64,000 nt of DNA from Brevibacillus_D fluminis_A (GTDB taxonomy: Bacteria; Bacillota; Bacilli; Brevibacillales; Brevibacillaceae), in contig NZ_CM125436.1 in assembly GCF_052072235.1 (NCBI RefSeq), positions 1 to 64,000 on the forward strand, read 5' to 3'. The notes beneath the pieces were generated by a model. It was not told the DNA's origin. It did not search any database and saw only the letters and a list, made by a program, of their open reading frames with translations. Of the stretch, positions 55,944 to 64,000 are shown one piece after another (the first letter of the stretch is position 1; every line of letters starts with the position of its first letter). Both the position numbers and the translations under genes were made by a program.

Positions 55944-56458
55944 CCGTCTGTCAGCATAAAGGAAATGGTGGCGCTGTCGTATTTGATCCGGCAGCGTTTT
56001 GGTTTGCCAAGCGACATGACTAGCGCGGCAAGGCGCGGTATACAGAGAACAAGAGAGCCTAGCACGAGCGCAATCCCGTAGCCTGGCGGAAGCCAAACGT
56101 ATAGCGCAGCAGCGGCAAGCAGGCTGCCTGCGCAGACGGTGAACTCGACCCCGCGAAAAAAGGAAAGGGATACCGGCACTGGCGTCGATACGCCCCACCA
56201 CGGCGAGAACAGCATGACGAGCGAGAGCTTGGCGGTATGCGAGTGCGCGTAGGCGTAGAGACGATACAGAAAAAAGTGCAAAAATGGCACAGCCGCCACA
56301 ACGGATAAGGAAACGAACAATTTGCCAAGCGGAATCGCCGTCAAGCGCGCCGCCGCAAACAAGCCGATGAGCAGAAGCAAAAATTGGATAGCTGGCCCGA
56401 TCAGCCGCCAACGCAGTCGGAAAAGAAGCTTGTAGCTGTAAATCGTCTGTTCTTTCAT
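55940..56458 (-). CDS. Hypothetical membrane protein
   Basis: A 172-residue protein with four to five hydrophobic helices (about residues 18-37, 44-64, 105-120, 124-145) and aromatic/basic loops. I do not recognise a family. An earlier ATG at 56473 is in frame, but ATG 56458 follows AAAGGGGGC and is preferred. It converges on bofA with a 4-nt overlap and is divergent from the glycan cluster. Confidence 0.65.
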   Translation of the reverse strand: MKEQTIYSYKLLFRLRWRLIGPAIQFLLLLIGLFAAARLTAIPLGKLFVSLSVVAAVPFLHFFLYRLYAYAHSHTAKLSLVMLFSPWWGVSTPVPVSLSFFRGVEFTVCAGSLLAAAALYVWLPPGYGIALVLGSLVLCIPRLAALVMSLGKPKRCRIKYDSATISFMLTDG

Positions 56459-56662
56459 AAGGCCCCCTTTCATTGACAGAGCGGAAAAGTGGAATTATAA
56501 TGAGTGCATAAATGAGAATGATTATCAAGAAATGAATGAAAGATGCGTTTGCTTCTGTCTCCATCGTACCGTTTACGGGAGAAAGGAAGCAAGACTCATC
56601 ATAAAAACGGGTCGGTGGCACTGCCATCGACTTTGTCTTGGATGATGGAGCGAAAACATCGT

Positions 56663-57613
56663 ATGAACCTATTGATTACCGGTGGAGCCGGCTTTATTGG
56701 CGCGAATTTATGCAGATTTCTTTTGGAGCAGCACAAAGCGGAGCGAGTGATCGCGGTCGATTCGTTCCATTCTTACTACGATCCGGCGATCAAACGCAAA
56801 CGGATCGCTCTACTGGAGAAGCTACCCGGATTTTGCCTGGCTGAAACAGACATTTTGGACACGGCTGCGATGAGTCAGCTGATGGAAAAGGAAAAACCCG
56901 ATGCCATCATCCACCTTGCTGCTATTCCGGGTGTGCGCGGTTCGCTCGATGATCCGCTGCGTTACGTCGACGTTGACGTCAAAGGGACCGTACAAATGCT
57001 CGAACTGGCTCGCAAGCACGGGATTGCTAGAATCGTGGCAGCGTCTTCCTCATCCGTATACGGCGAAAGGGCGGTTGATCGTTCTTTTCGCGAAAGTGAA
57101 CCCGATTTGAATCCGATCTCGCCCTACGCAGCCAGCAAAGCAGCGGCGGAGCTGTTTTGCCGGACATATACGCAGCTCTATGGGATGCATGTGACGGCGC
57201 TCCGGTTCTTCACGGTGTACGGACCGGGTCAGCGTCCCGACATGGCGATCTCCAAATTTGTGAAAAGCATCATGGAGGACAAGCCGATTACCGTATACGA
57301 CCTGCAATCGGTCCGGGACTATACGTATGTCGATGACATCGTGCGCGGGATTTGGGCCGCCCTGCAGCATGCAAACGGCTGGCAAGTCTACAATTTGGGC
57401 AGCGGGCATCCGGTTAGCCTGTTGGAGTTGGTGCGTCTGCTGGAGCAAACGACGGGAAAATACGCACAGATGCAGCGGCACGGGGCACAGCTAGGGGATG
57501 TGAGCGGCACATGGGCGAATACCGAGCAAGCCCGCGAACGATTGGGTTGGCGCGCCGAGGTTTCTTTGCCGGATGGATTACGACGGTATGTTGAGTGGTG
57601 GTTGCGGCAATGA
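56663..57613 (+). CDS. NAD-dependent sugar epimerase/dehydratase
   Basis: A short-chain-type nucleotide-sugar enzyme of 316 residues. The NAD-binding motif is TGGAGFIGANLCRFL. The catalytic residues lie in ASSSSVYGE and the tyrosine-lysine pair PYAASKAAAE. RFFTVYGPGQRPDMAISKFV is typical of UDP-glucuronate/UDP-glucose epimerases, so a UDP-sugar 4-epimerase is likely. The frame is open from 56543, but ATG 56663 gives the family N-terminus MNLLITGGAG. It is first of a run of five overlapping genes (56663-61843). Confidence 0.88.
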   Translation: MNLLITGGAGFIGANLCRFLLEQHKAERVIAVDSFHSYYDPAIKRKRIALLEKLPGFCLAETDILDTAAMSQLMEKEKPDAIIHLAAIPGVRGSLDDPLRYVDVDVKGTVQMLELARKHGIARIVAASSSSVYGERAVDRSFRESEPDLNPISPYAASKAAAELFCRTYTQLYGMHVTALRFFTVYGPGQRPDMAISKFVKSIMEDKPITVYDLQSVRDYTYVDDIVRGIWAALQHANGWQVYNLGSGHPVSLLELVRLLEQTTGKYAQMQRHGAQLGDVSGTWANTEQARERLGWRAEVSLPDGLRRYVEWWLRQ

Positions 57614-58578
57614 AGCGAAACGTTCTTTTTGGGGCGGCCTGGTGCCTGATCTTGGTCTCCGCATATTTGGCAGTGACCCAATTAAACGGGGCGGAATTAT
57701 GGGAAGGCGCAAAGCGGCTGGCGGAGCATTGGTGGCTGCTTGTGCTGATGGCTGTATGCTATGCAGCCGCGTTTTGGCTGCGGAGCGTAGGATGGCAGAT
57801 CCAAATGGGGAAAACGGAAGGCAAACGGGTAACCGTCGAGCAATTGTGGCTGTACCATCATATCGGGTTATTTTTGAACCATATTTTGCCGATCAAGGGC
57901 GGTGAGCTGGCCAGAGCAGGTTTGCTCAAAGCCAGGCACCAGCTGGATTGGGGGCAATCGCTTTATTCGGTCGGCGTGAACAGGCTGCTCGACATGAGCG
58001 CCTTGTTTGTCATCGCCTGCGTGACGATGTTTGCCATTGCGCCTGAGCTGCTCGCAACGTGGTTCGGCACGAAAAACAGCTTCACGCAGTTCGCTCCGCT
58101 CGCGGCGTTGGCGCTCGTTTACGCCGTTACACGCATGGCTAGACGCTATCAGGACAAGCTCCCGCCATTGGTCGGGAAGCTGCTGGCACAGCGGGCAAAC
58201 GGAAAAGAATGGTGGCTGGCGTTTGCTTTCACCACTCTCGGTTGGATGCTTGAAGCGGTGGTGATCGGGTCGGTGGTGGTTGGTCTTGGCGGGAGCTTGA
58301 GTGCTGTTCAGGCCATGCTTGTCCACGTGCTGACGATCATGGGCCAAACGCTGCATGTGACGCCGGGCGGCATCGGCACCTATGAGGCGGTCATGTCGAC
58401 CTTGCTTGTCCAGGTTGCCGGCAAAACGCTTGTTTTTGCCCTGCAGGCGGCCATTCTGTCGCACGGTTTTAAATTTTTGTATTCCTTCCTGATGGGCGGA
58501 TATGCGGCTTGGCGGCTGTCGCTTTCACCGCTTCAGCTATACCGTCAGGCGAAGGAAGAAAGGGGAGGTGTCTCATGA
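57610..58578 (+). CDS. UPF0104-family membrane protein (lysylphosphatidylglycerol synthase TM-like)
   Basis: A 322-residue polytopic protein with about seven to eight helices. Family marks are FWLRSVGWQIQMGK, HHIGLFLNHILPIKGGELARA, LYSVGVNRLLDMSALFVI and HVTPGGIGTYEAVMSTLL. Relatives include the membrane part of MprF flippases and proteins in polysaccharide clusters, so lipid-linked sugar movement is possible. ATG 57610 overlaps the epimerase stop. The next gene overlaps its own stop in the same way. Confidence 0.82.
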   Translation: MKRNVLFGAAWCLILVSAYLAVTQLNGAELWEGAKRLAEHWWLLVLMAVCYAAAFWLRSVGWQIQMGKTEGKRVTVEQLWLYHHIGLFLNHILPIKGGELARAGLLKARHQLDWGQSLYSVGVNRLLDMSALFVIACVTMFAIAPELLATWFGTKNSFTQFAPLAALALVYAVTRMARRYQDKLPPLVGKLLAQRANGKEWWLAFAFTTLGWMLEAVVIGSVVVGLGGSLSAVQAMLVHVLTIMGQTLHVTPGGIGTYEAVMSTLLVQVAGKTLVFALQAAILSHGFKFLYSFLMGGYAAWRLSLSPLQLYRQAKEERGGVS

Positions 58579-60089
58579 AAAAAGCATCCCGGTTTGAAAA
58601 GGTGGCCGCGCGCTGTTGGAATGTCCTCAACGAAGGGAAGCCGTTTACGCCGGTGTTTATCATCGGCCTCTTTTTGCTTTATCACGCGGGAGAGTGGAGC
58701 CAGCTTTCCTTTTGGCAGGATGGAGGAATGGCGCTTCTCTGGACGCTGCCGCTTCTCGCGCTCTATTTTACCTATGATTTTCCCCTGCATTTGCGAACGT
58801 TTCTATGGGTTCCGTTCGCAGCGGCCTACTGGCTCTGGGGTGGCAGCGATTTATTTGGCCTGTTCGGGCTGGCTATCGGTCTTTATTTCTTTTTTACCGT
58901 CATCTTTTGGGGGACGATTTACTATCATTTGCGGATCGGGACGACCTTGTGGAATTTCACCCGGTTTTGGAAGCTGGTCTTGAAAAATAGCGATTCTACC
59001 AGCGGCAATGCCCAGGAGCAGATTCCCAAAGTTTTGACGCTGCTGGTGGTCATTGAGTCGGCGTTCCGGCTGCAGGCAGCCGGACATCAGGCGGCAGAAT
59101 CGCTCGTTTACCTGTATTTTGCGGCAGCGGTTGCGCTGTTTAGCTACCTGGTTCACCGGCTGCTTTTTACATGGAAGCCGAAAGAGTATGAGACATACAC
59201 ACAAAATGCACCGGCCGATAAACCTTTGGCCAAAAAAGTGTATATGGTAGTCATAGATGGCTGCAATAAAGACCGTCTGGAGGTGGCCAGCTCGCCGTTT
59301 TTGGACTGGCTCAAGGAGAACGGGACCGAGTTCCGGAATATGGAGACGGTTTACCCTGCCCGGACGGTTGTCTGCTTTTCGTCCATGTTTACCGGGACAT
59401 ACCCGCGCTATCATGGAATCAAGAGCAACATGGTCTACAAGCACGGCATCAATACGGAAAGTATTTTTGACAGCCTGCGGGCGATCGGCAAAAAAGGAAT
59501 CATGTTGGCGGTTGCCCATCTGGTTGACGCGTTTGGCGACGATGTTTACACGTACACGGCGGTGACCAAAAACGATGTGGTCGACGCCCAAATCATCAAT
59601 CGTGCAAAGCAGATCGTTGAGGAAGAAAATCCGGATTTGCTGATCGTGCAGCTGATCTCGACCGACCAGACCGGACACAGCCGCGGCGTATTTTACGATG
59701 AGTATTTGGAGAAAATTGCGGAGGCAGACGCGCTGGTCGCTGATTTTTATGAATGGTTGAAAGCGCGCGGCGAGCTGGAGGATGCCGCTTTCATCGTATG
59801 CGCCGATCATGGACAATCCGATGGGATCGGAGGGCATGGCCATTTGGATGAAGGCGAGCGGTTCGTACCGTTTATCATGCATGGGCCGATGATCGCAAAA
59901 GGAGTCAAGGTGGATTCCTGGCAATCGCTTGTCAGCGTTGCGCCAACGATCGCCTATCTGATGGGGGCTCCGTATCCGAAAGAAGCCCGCGGGCCTGTAT
60001 TAACCGATGCGATTGCACCTTCCACTTTGCAAACAGGAGAGAAAACGAATGGCAGAGCAGATTCTTTACATCGTCATTCCGGCGCGTAA
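58575..60089 (+). CDS. Membrane-anchored alkaline phosphatase-superfamily phosphodiesterase
   Basis: A 504-residue protein. The N-terminal 190 residues hold about five helices. The rest is a type I phosphodiesterase/nucleotide pyrophosphatase-like domain. Metal-binding and nucleophile residues are visible in MVVIDGCNKDR, PARTVVCFSSMFTGTYP (Thr nucleophile), LISTDQTGHSRG and FIVCADHGQSDGIGGHGH. The substrate is unknown; phospho-glycolipid editing is plausible from context. ATG 58575 follows AGGGGAGGTG. The glycosyltransferase gene starts within its last 41 nt. Confidence 0.82.
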   Translation: MKKASRFEKVAARCWNVLNEGKPFTPVFIIGLFLLYHAGEWSQLSFWQDGGMALLWTLPLLALYFTYDFPLHLRTFLWVPFAAAYWLWGGSDLFGLFGLAIGLYFFFTVIFWGTIYYHLRIGTTLWNFTRFWKLVLKNSDSTSGNAQEQIPKVLTLLVVIESAFRLQAAGHQAAESLVYLYFAAAVALFSYLVHRLLFTWKPKEYETYTQNAPADKPLAKKVYMVVIDGCNKDRLEVASSPFLDWLKENGTEFRNMETVYPARTVVCFSSMFTGTYPRYHGIKSNMVYKHGINTESIFDSLRAIGKKGIMLAVAHLVDAFGDDVYTYTAVTKNDVVDAQIINRAKQIVEEENPDLLIVQLISTDQTGHSRGVFYDEYLEKIAEADALVADFYEWLKARGELEDAAFIVCADHGQSDGIGGHGHLDEGERFVPFIMHGPMIAKGVKVDSWQSLVSVAPTIAYLMGAPYPKEARGPVLTDAIAPSTLQTGEKTNGRADSLHRHSGA

Positions 60090-60846
60090 CGAAGAAGGTG
60101 CGATCGGCGAAGTAATTCGTAAAGTACCGAGAAGCTTTCACCCCGCTGTGCATGTGAAAGTGATGGTGGTTGACGATGGCTCAACCGACAGGACCGTCGA
60201 GGTGGCACGCGCTGCCGGGGCTGATGACATTTATACGATGCCGACCAATACCGGACTGGGGGCTGCTGTCCGTTCCGGATTGCGGGAGGCGTACGAACGC
60301 GGAGCCGACTATGCGGTGATGATCGACGCGGACAACGAGTATCCTGCAGAGCAGATTCCCGAGTTGGTTGCCCCGTTGCTTGATGATGAGGCGGACTATG
60401 TGATGGGTTCCCGTTTTATGGGCACAATAAAAGGAATGAAAGTGCATCGGCGCTGGGGCAATTATGTGTTCACCCTGATCCAGATGATTTTGCTGCGTCG
60501 CTTTATTTATGACGGGCAATCCGGCATGCGGGCATTCTCGCGGGCTGCACTGGCTGATTTGGAGATCATCCATGACTATAATTACGCCCAGGTGATGACG
60601 CTTAATCTTGTACGCAAAGGCTATCGGATGAAGGAAATCCCGATTCGCTACCAGGTGCGGACGACAGGCACCTCATTTATCCGGTTTTGGGCTTATCTGT
60701 CCAAAGTGATTCCGGCAATCTGGCGCGAGATGAGACGTCCCGTTCATCCGGGAATTCGGCGTACGGCAAAAGGGGGCCGCACATTCCTTGTGTCAACGGA
60801 AGCTGAGGCTGATTACATCTACAACCAACAAAAAAACGCCAAGTAG
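60049..60846 (+). CDS. Family 2 glycosyltransferase (dolichyl-phosphate-sugar synthase-like)
   Basis: A 265-residue GT2-type enzyme transferring a nucleotide-activated sugar, probably to a lipid phosphate carrier. Motifs are VIPARNEEGAIGEVI, VVDDGSTDRT, TNTGLGAAVRSGLREAYERG, the DxD-like MIDADNEYP and DGQSGMRAFSRAAL. No transmembrane tail is present. ATG 60049 follows ACAGGAGAG and lies inside the phosphodiesterase gene. The following gene overlaps its end by 59 nt. Confidence 0.9.
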   Translation: MAEQILYIVIPARNEEGAIGEVIRKVPRSFHPAVHVKVMVVDDGSTDRTVEVARAAGADDIYTMPTNTGLGAAVRSGLREAYERGADYAVMIDADNEYPAEQIPELVAPLLDDEADYVMGSRFMGTIKGMKVHRRWGNYVFTLIQMILLRRFIYDGQSGMRAFSRAALADLEIIHDYNYAQVMTLNLVRKGYRMKEIPIRYQVRTTGTSFIRFWAYLSKVIPAIWREMRRPVHPGIRRTAKGGRTFLVSTEAEADYIYNQQKNAK

Positions 60847-61843
60847 TCTCACGGGACTGTTTGCAAAATGGGACATCGAGCTGATTTCCTCCACGCAGGC
60901 CAATGGAGCGGCCGCAGACGGCATGGTGGTAAGTGGAGAGGGAGCAGAGGTGGAGGCGGTGTTTTTGCCTGACCTGGTTCTGGAGCGGCAGCTCCCGTTC
61001 CTGATCCTGGTGTTTGGGGAAAGCGATTCGATTCCGCCTGGCTTGGCAGATGAACTCCAGCGAAAATATGCGGCGCATCCTGTTGAAGTGGTGCGCTTTT
61101 TTCTTATGCCAAGCGGCAATCGGGCGATCATCGGCGGCGAGCCGGAAGGCCATTGGGTTGCCTGCCTGCGCCGCCTTGCCGCACGCGAGGGGATCATTTC
61201 CCTGGTCTGTGCGCGGACCGAGGTGGATGAGATCGCCTGGCAGCTGGACAACTATCTGCGGCTGAAACAGCGCTTCTATTTGCACATGGCGCGGCGGTAT
61301 GAAGCAGGATCGGCCCGCCTCGAGATTGTCTCCCAAGCGCTCGGGATGGACGAGCGAATTGGACAAGGCTGGCTGTATCAAGACGGGCTGGGCAAAAGAC
61401 GCATGAAGGAAATCGAACGGTGGCTGCAAAATAAAATGAAAGCAGCGCTGACGCGATTTCGTCCGCAGCGCGTGGTCGTTTGCGGATCGTACGAGCAAAT
61501 TGACAGCCTGACCGCATGGCTGGCAGAACAGGAACCGCGAATTCAGACATGCGCGTATGCTGTCGATTTTCCGGAAAACACGAATGAAGAGGAAGGCAAA
61601 ACCTTGATGCGCCGTTCATTGCCGGAGCTTTTGCACGATGCCGAGCTGCTGGTCATCGCTGGCGCAGACAGCGCGCTGGAAGAGCTTCATCTGGAGAGAT
61701 TGACACAGCAAATGAAGCATCCGACCGTTATTGACGCACTTTCCTTGTTTCCTGTGGAAGAGGCGAAGCTATTCGGGATTACTTACATCACGTATGGGCA
61801 AAACACGAACGATAGGAATGAAAATTATACTGGAAGGAAATAA
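60788..61843 (+). CDS. Divergent UDP-glucose dehydrogenase-like protein
   Basis: Up to 351 residues. The C-terminal half recalls UDP-glucose 6-dehydrogenases: RLEIVSQALGMDERIGQGWL resembles the central helix, and TVIDALSLFPVEEAKLFGITYITYG resembles the end of the UDP-binding domain. The usual glycine-rich NAD motif and active-site cysteine segment are not seen, so it may be non-catalytic or a new branch. The start is uncertain: TTG 60788 lies inside the glycosyltransferase gene, and residues 1-30 may not be translated. It closes the glycan cluster. Confidence 0.5.
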   Translation: MCQRKLRLITSTTNKKTPSSLTGLFAKWDIELISSTQANGAAADGMVVSGEGAEVEAVFLPDLVLERQLPFLILVFGESDSIPPGLADELQRKYAAHPVEVVRFFLMPSGNRAIIGGEPEGHWVACLRRLAAREGIISLVCARTEVDEIAWQLDNYLRLKQRFYLHMARRYEAGSARLEIVSQALGMDERIGQGWLYQDGLGKRRMKEIERWLQNKMKAALTRFRPQRVVVCGSYEQIDSLTAWLAEQEPRIQTCAYAVDFPENTNEEEGKTLMRRSLPELLHDAELLVIAGADSALEELHLERLTQQMKHPTVIDALSLFPVEEAKLFGITYITYGQNTNDRNENYTGRK

Positions 61844-61873
61844 TGGATGGTAGAATAAGGAAGGGAGTCGGCG

Positions 61874-62062
61874 GTGGTCATGATGCAAGTAGCCCATCAA
61901 TGCATCGTCTGCGGTGAAGCACGCTCAGCCGGGATCGCGATTTGCGATCAGTTTATTTGCCAGGCTTGTGAACAGGAGATGGTGAAGACGGATGTGGACG
62001 ACGCGAAATATCCGTTTTTCATCAGACAGATGAAGCAAATTTGGTTCAAGATGGATGCGTAA
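61874..62062 (+). CDS. gin: Anti-sigma factor Gin (CsfB)
   Basis: A 62-residue zinc protein with two CxxC pairs, HQCIVCGEAR and FICQACEQEM, and the family tail KYPFFIRQMKQIWF. In B. subtilis Gin restrains sigma-G until engulfment is finished and acts on sigma-E. Start GTG 61874, or ATG 61880, after AAGGGAG. It is followed by the decarboxylase-family gene and tmk, as in B. subtilis, and confirms the sporulation programme. Confidence 0.88.
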   Translation: MVMMQVAHQCIVCGEARSAGIAICDQFICQACEQEMVKTDVDDAKYPFFIRQMKQIWFKMDA

Positions 62063-62164
62063 ACGGTGGCATCGGCTAAACGGCTGATGCCCGTTTCCTT
62101 TTAACAAGCCTGTCCGCGGCGTGTTACAATAGACCCACAACGAATAAAAGGACGTGACGCAGTA

Positions 62165-63637
62165 GTGGGACATCGGACAGATGCATTTTGGGAGCGGCAA
62201 AAAAGGACGCCGTTGTATGACGCATTGGTCGCGCATCAAAAAAGCCGGCCGCACTCCTTTCACGTGCCCGGGCACAAATTCGGCGCCAGCTTTGATGAAG
62301 TGGGCAAACATCGATTTGCCGATCTGCTCGCGCTGGATGTGACGGAAATTACAGGGATGGACGACCTGCATCAACCCGAAGGAGTGATCGCGGAGGCCCA
62401 GAGGTTGGCTGCTGAGGCGTTTGGGGCGGATGAGACGCGTTTTCTCGTCGGCGGCAGCACAGCCGGCAACATGGCGTTGATCATGGCTGTCTGTAAGCCC
62501 GGTGACAAGATCGTCGTGCAGCGCAATTGCCATAAGTCGGTGTATCATGGGCTGATGCTGGCGCGGGCCAATCCGATTTTCATCGTGCCTGCCGTCGATC
62601 CCGATACGGGCGTGGCCGCCGGTTTGCGCCGCGAAGATGTCGAACGCGCGCTGCAAGCACATCCTGATGCAAAGGCGGTTTTCTTGACCAATCCTACCTA
62701 CTACGGAATGGGCATCGACTTGGTCAAAATGGCGGCGGCCGTCCACCGGCACGACATTCCTCTGCTGGTCGATGAAGCGCACGGCGCGCATTATGGGTTC
62801 CATCCAGCTCTGCCGCCTTCCGCCATGCAGTGCGGAGCGGATGCCGCCGTGCAGTCGACGCACAAAATGGCGACTTCCATGACCATGTCGTCCATGGTTC
62901 ATATAAAAGGCACGCGGATCAACAGGCAGCGATTGAATCGGGCGTTGGCGATGATTCAATCATCCAGCCCATCCTATGTACTCATGGCTTCACTTGATCT
63001 GGCCAGACGACATACGATGTTGGAAATGGGCAAAGAAATCGATCGGGTGCTGCCGAGACTGACTTGGCTGCAGGAGCGTCTGTCTGACGTTCCGTGGCTC
63101 TTTGTTCCGGCGATGACCGATCATTACGTATACGCGACACGCGATCCGCTCAAGCTGCTGCTGTCATTGCGCACGAGCGACCTGAACGGATACCAGCTTC
63201 AGACACATTTCGAGAATCGCGGCGTTTTTCCCGAATTTGCACAATTAACGCATGTTCTGCTCGCGGCATCGACAGGAACTCGCGACGAAGATGTAGAACA
63301 AGTATGGAAATCGGTCGAGGCAATGTCGGCGCGCCCGCTGCGTGTCGAGCATGAGTGGACGCAGCCAGGCGTGTTGGCCTCCAGCTTCTTGCGCGAGCAG
63401 GTGATTGCCATGCACGAAGCTGTCGACCGGCCTCGCGAGCAGATCGCTCTGGAAGACGCGCAAGGACACATCTGCGCGGAAATGGTGATCCCTTATCCGC
63501 CGGGCATTCCGCTTCTTGTCCCGGGTGAACGGATTGACGAGCAAGTGTTGCAGCTTATTTCCAAGCTTCGCGACGGGGGCGCCAGATTTCACGGAGTGAA
63601 CGATCCGAGTCTTGCCAGCATCGAGATCATCGCATGA
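62165..63637 (+). CDS. Orn/Lys/Arg decarboxylase-family PLP enzyme (YaaO-like)
   Basis: A 490-residue fold-type I PLP enzyme. The cofactor lysine is in QSTHKMATSMTM. Substrate- and PLP-contacting parts are FHVPGHKFG, GGSTAGNMALIMAVC, TNPTYYGMGID and LLVDEAHGAHYGFHP. The C-terminal domain ends GIPLLVPGERIDEQVLQLI. Relatives decarboxylate lysine or arginine; specificity here is not known. Start GTG 62165 follows AAAGGACGTGA. Its stop overlaps an ATG before tmk. Confidence 0.88.
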   Translation: MGHRTDAFWERQKRTPLYDALVAHQKSRPHSFHVPGHKFGASFDEVGKHRFADLLALDVTEITGMDDLHQPEGVIAEAQRLAAEAFGADETRFLVGGSTAGNMALIMAVCKPGDKIVVQRNCHKSVYHGLMLARANPIFIVPAVDPDTGVAAGLRREDVERALQAHPDAKAVFLTNPTYYGMGIDLVKMAAAVHRHDIPLLVDEAHGAHYGFHPALPPSAMQCGADAAVQSTHKMATSMTMSSMVHIKGTRINRQRLNRALAMIQSSSPSYVLMASLDLARRHTMLEMGKEIDRVLPRLTWLQERLSDVPWLFVPAMTDHYVYATRDPLKLLLSLRTSDLNGYQLQTHFENRGVFPEFAQLTHVLLAASTGTRDEDVEQVWKSVEAMSARPLRVEHEWTQPGVLASSFLREQVIAMHEAVDRPREQIALEDAQGHICAEMVIPYPPGIPLLVPGERIDEQVLQLISKLRDGGARFHGVNDPSLASIEIIA

Positions 63638-63651
63638 GGGGGAACGCAATT

Positions 63652-64000
63652 TTGACAGGTTTATTCATCACCTTCGAAGGCCCGGATGGGGCTGGCAAAA
63701 CGACGCAGGTAAAGGCGTTTGCCGAAAAGCTCGCCAGCATGGGACACGAAGTGGTTCTGACAAGAGAGCCGGGGGGGACAGCGATCAGCGACAAAATCAG
63801 AAGCTTGATCCTGGACCCGGCGCATACAGAAATGGCCGATTCGGCCGAAGTGCTGCTTTACGCGGCTTCCCGCGCGCAGCATGTGCAAGAAAAAATCAAT
63901 CCCGCTTTGAACAGCGGCAAATTCGTCGTATGCGACCGATTTGTCGAAGCCAGCATCGCGTACCAGGGATATGGCCTGGAAATCGAGCTGGAGCAAATCA
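63652..64000 (+). CDS. tmk: Thymidylate kinase, 5' part
   Basis: Phosphorylates dTMP to dTDP. The visible 116 codons contain the P-loop FEGPDGAGKTTQ, the DR-x region LTREPGGTAISDKIR, LLYAASRAQHVQE and VVCDRFVEASIAYQGYG, all typical. The frame runs off the window end. TTG 63652 follows GAGGGGGAA at good distance; an in-frame ATG at 63634, inside the stop of the previous gene, is less likely. Confidence 0.92.
   Translation, partial: MTGLFITFEGPDGAGKTTQVKAFAEKLASMGHEVVLTREPGGTAISDKIRSLILDPAHTEMADSAEVLLYAASRAQHVQEKINPALNSGKFVVCDRFVEASIAYQGYGLEIELEQI

Noticed and set aside
55569..56627. 352-codon minus-strand frame across bofA and the hairpin element
   Set aside because: Overlaps bofA and the better supported membrane-protein frame; composition is odd and no start signal is seen.

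Overview
The window looks like the replication-origin side of a Bacillales chromosome, most likely Brevibacillus (Paenibacillaceae). It opens at the first base of dnaA. The 16S rRNA reads, from memory, like Brevibacillus. The gene order follows the Bacillus subtilis origin region: dnaA-dnaN-rlbA-recF-remB-gyrB-gyrA-rrn-yaaC-guaB-dacA-pdxS-pdxT-serS, then tadA, SRP RNA, dnaX-ybaB-recR-yaaL-bofA, and gin-yaaO-tmk. Sporulation genes (bofA, gin) support a spore former. The species call is inference; no search was run.

Layout. 1-10900: replication initiation and gyrase. The unwinding half of oriC lies between dnaA and dnaN. An ECF sigma factor, its membrane anti-sigma factor and a 33-codon ORF sit between gyrB and gyrA. 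11048-17425: an HD-GYP protein with a changed HD motif, then an rRNA operon ordered 16S-5S-23S. 17552-26230: a secreted putative glycoside hydrolase, yaaC, guaB, dacA, pyridoxal phosphate synthase, and serS behind a serine T-box. 26576-39524: accessory metabolism. This holds the glyoxylate shunt (aceB-aceA), a saccharopine dehydrogenase-like enzyme, tRNA-Arg, DUF2231 and YitT membrane proteins, an FdhF/YdeP-type molybdoenzyme, an HD phosphohydrolase, a chemoreceptor, tadA, a pseudouridine synthase and tRNA-Ser. 39638-45666: a secreted DUF1254 protein divergent from a BceAB-RS-type peptide-antibiotic module that carries a clear BceR-type operator. 45802-50222: SRP RNA, a PAS histidine kinase, dnaX, ybaB, recR. 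50289-54089: a phosphate-starvation operon, pstS-C-A-B, behind four PhoP-box repeats. 54310-64000: a CPBP protease, yaaL, an elaborate inverted-repeat element, bofA, a five-gene surface-glycan cluster, gin, an Orn/Lys/Arg decarboxylase-family gene, and the start of tmk.

How the parts work together. Core genes serve replication, recombination, translation and cofactor supply. Inserted blocks look environmental: phosphate scavenging, antibiotic-peptide defence, two-carbon growth, envelope glycan building, and stress signalling by ECF sigma, histidine kinase and chemoreceptor. No transposase, CRISPR array or prophage was seen. The least explained items are a hairpin motif present twice (21424 and 29575), the nested inverted repeats before bofA, two short ORFs with strong ribosome binding sites, the rRNA gene order, and the degenerate HD-GYP protein.
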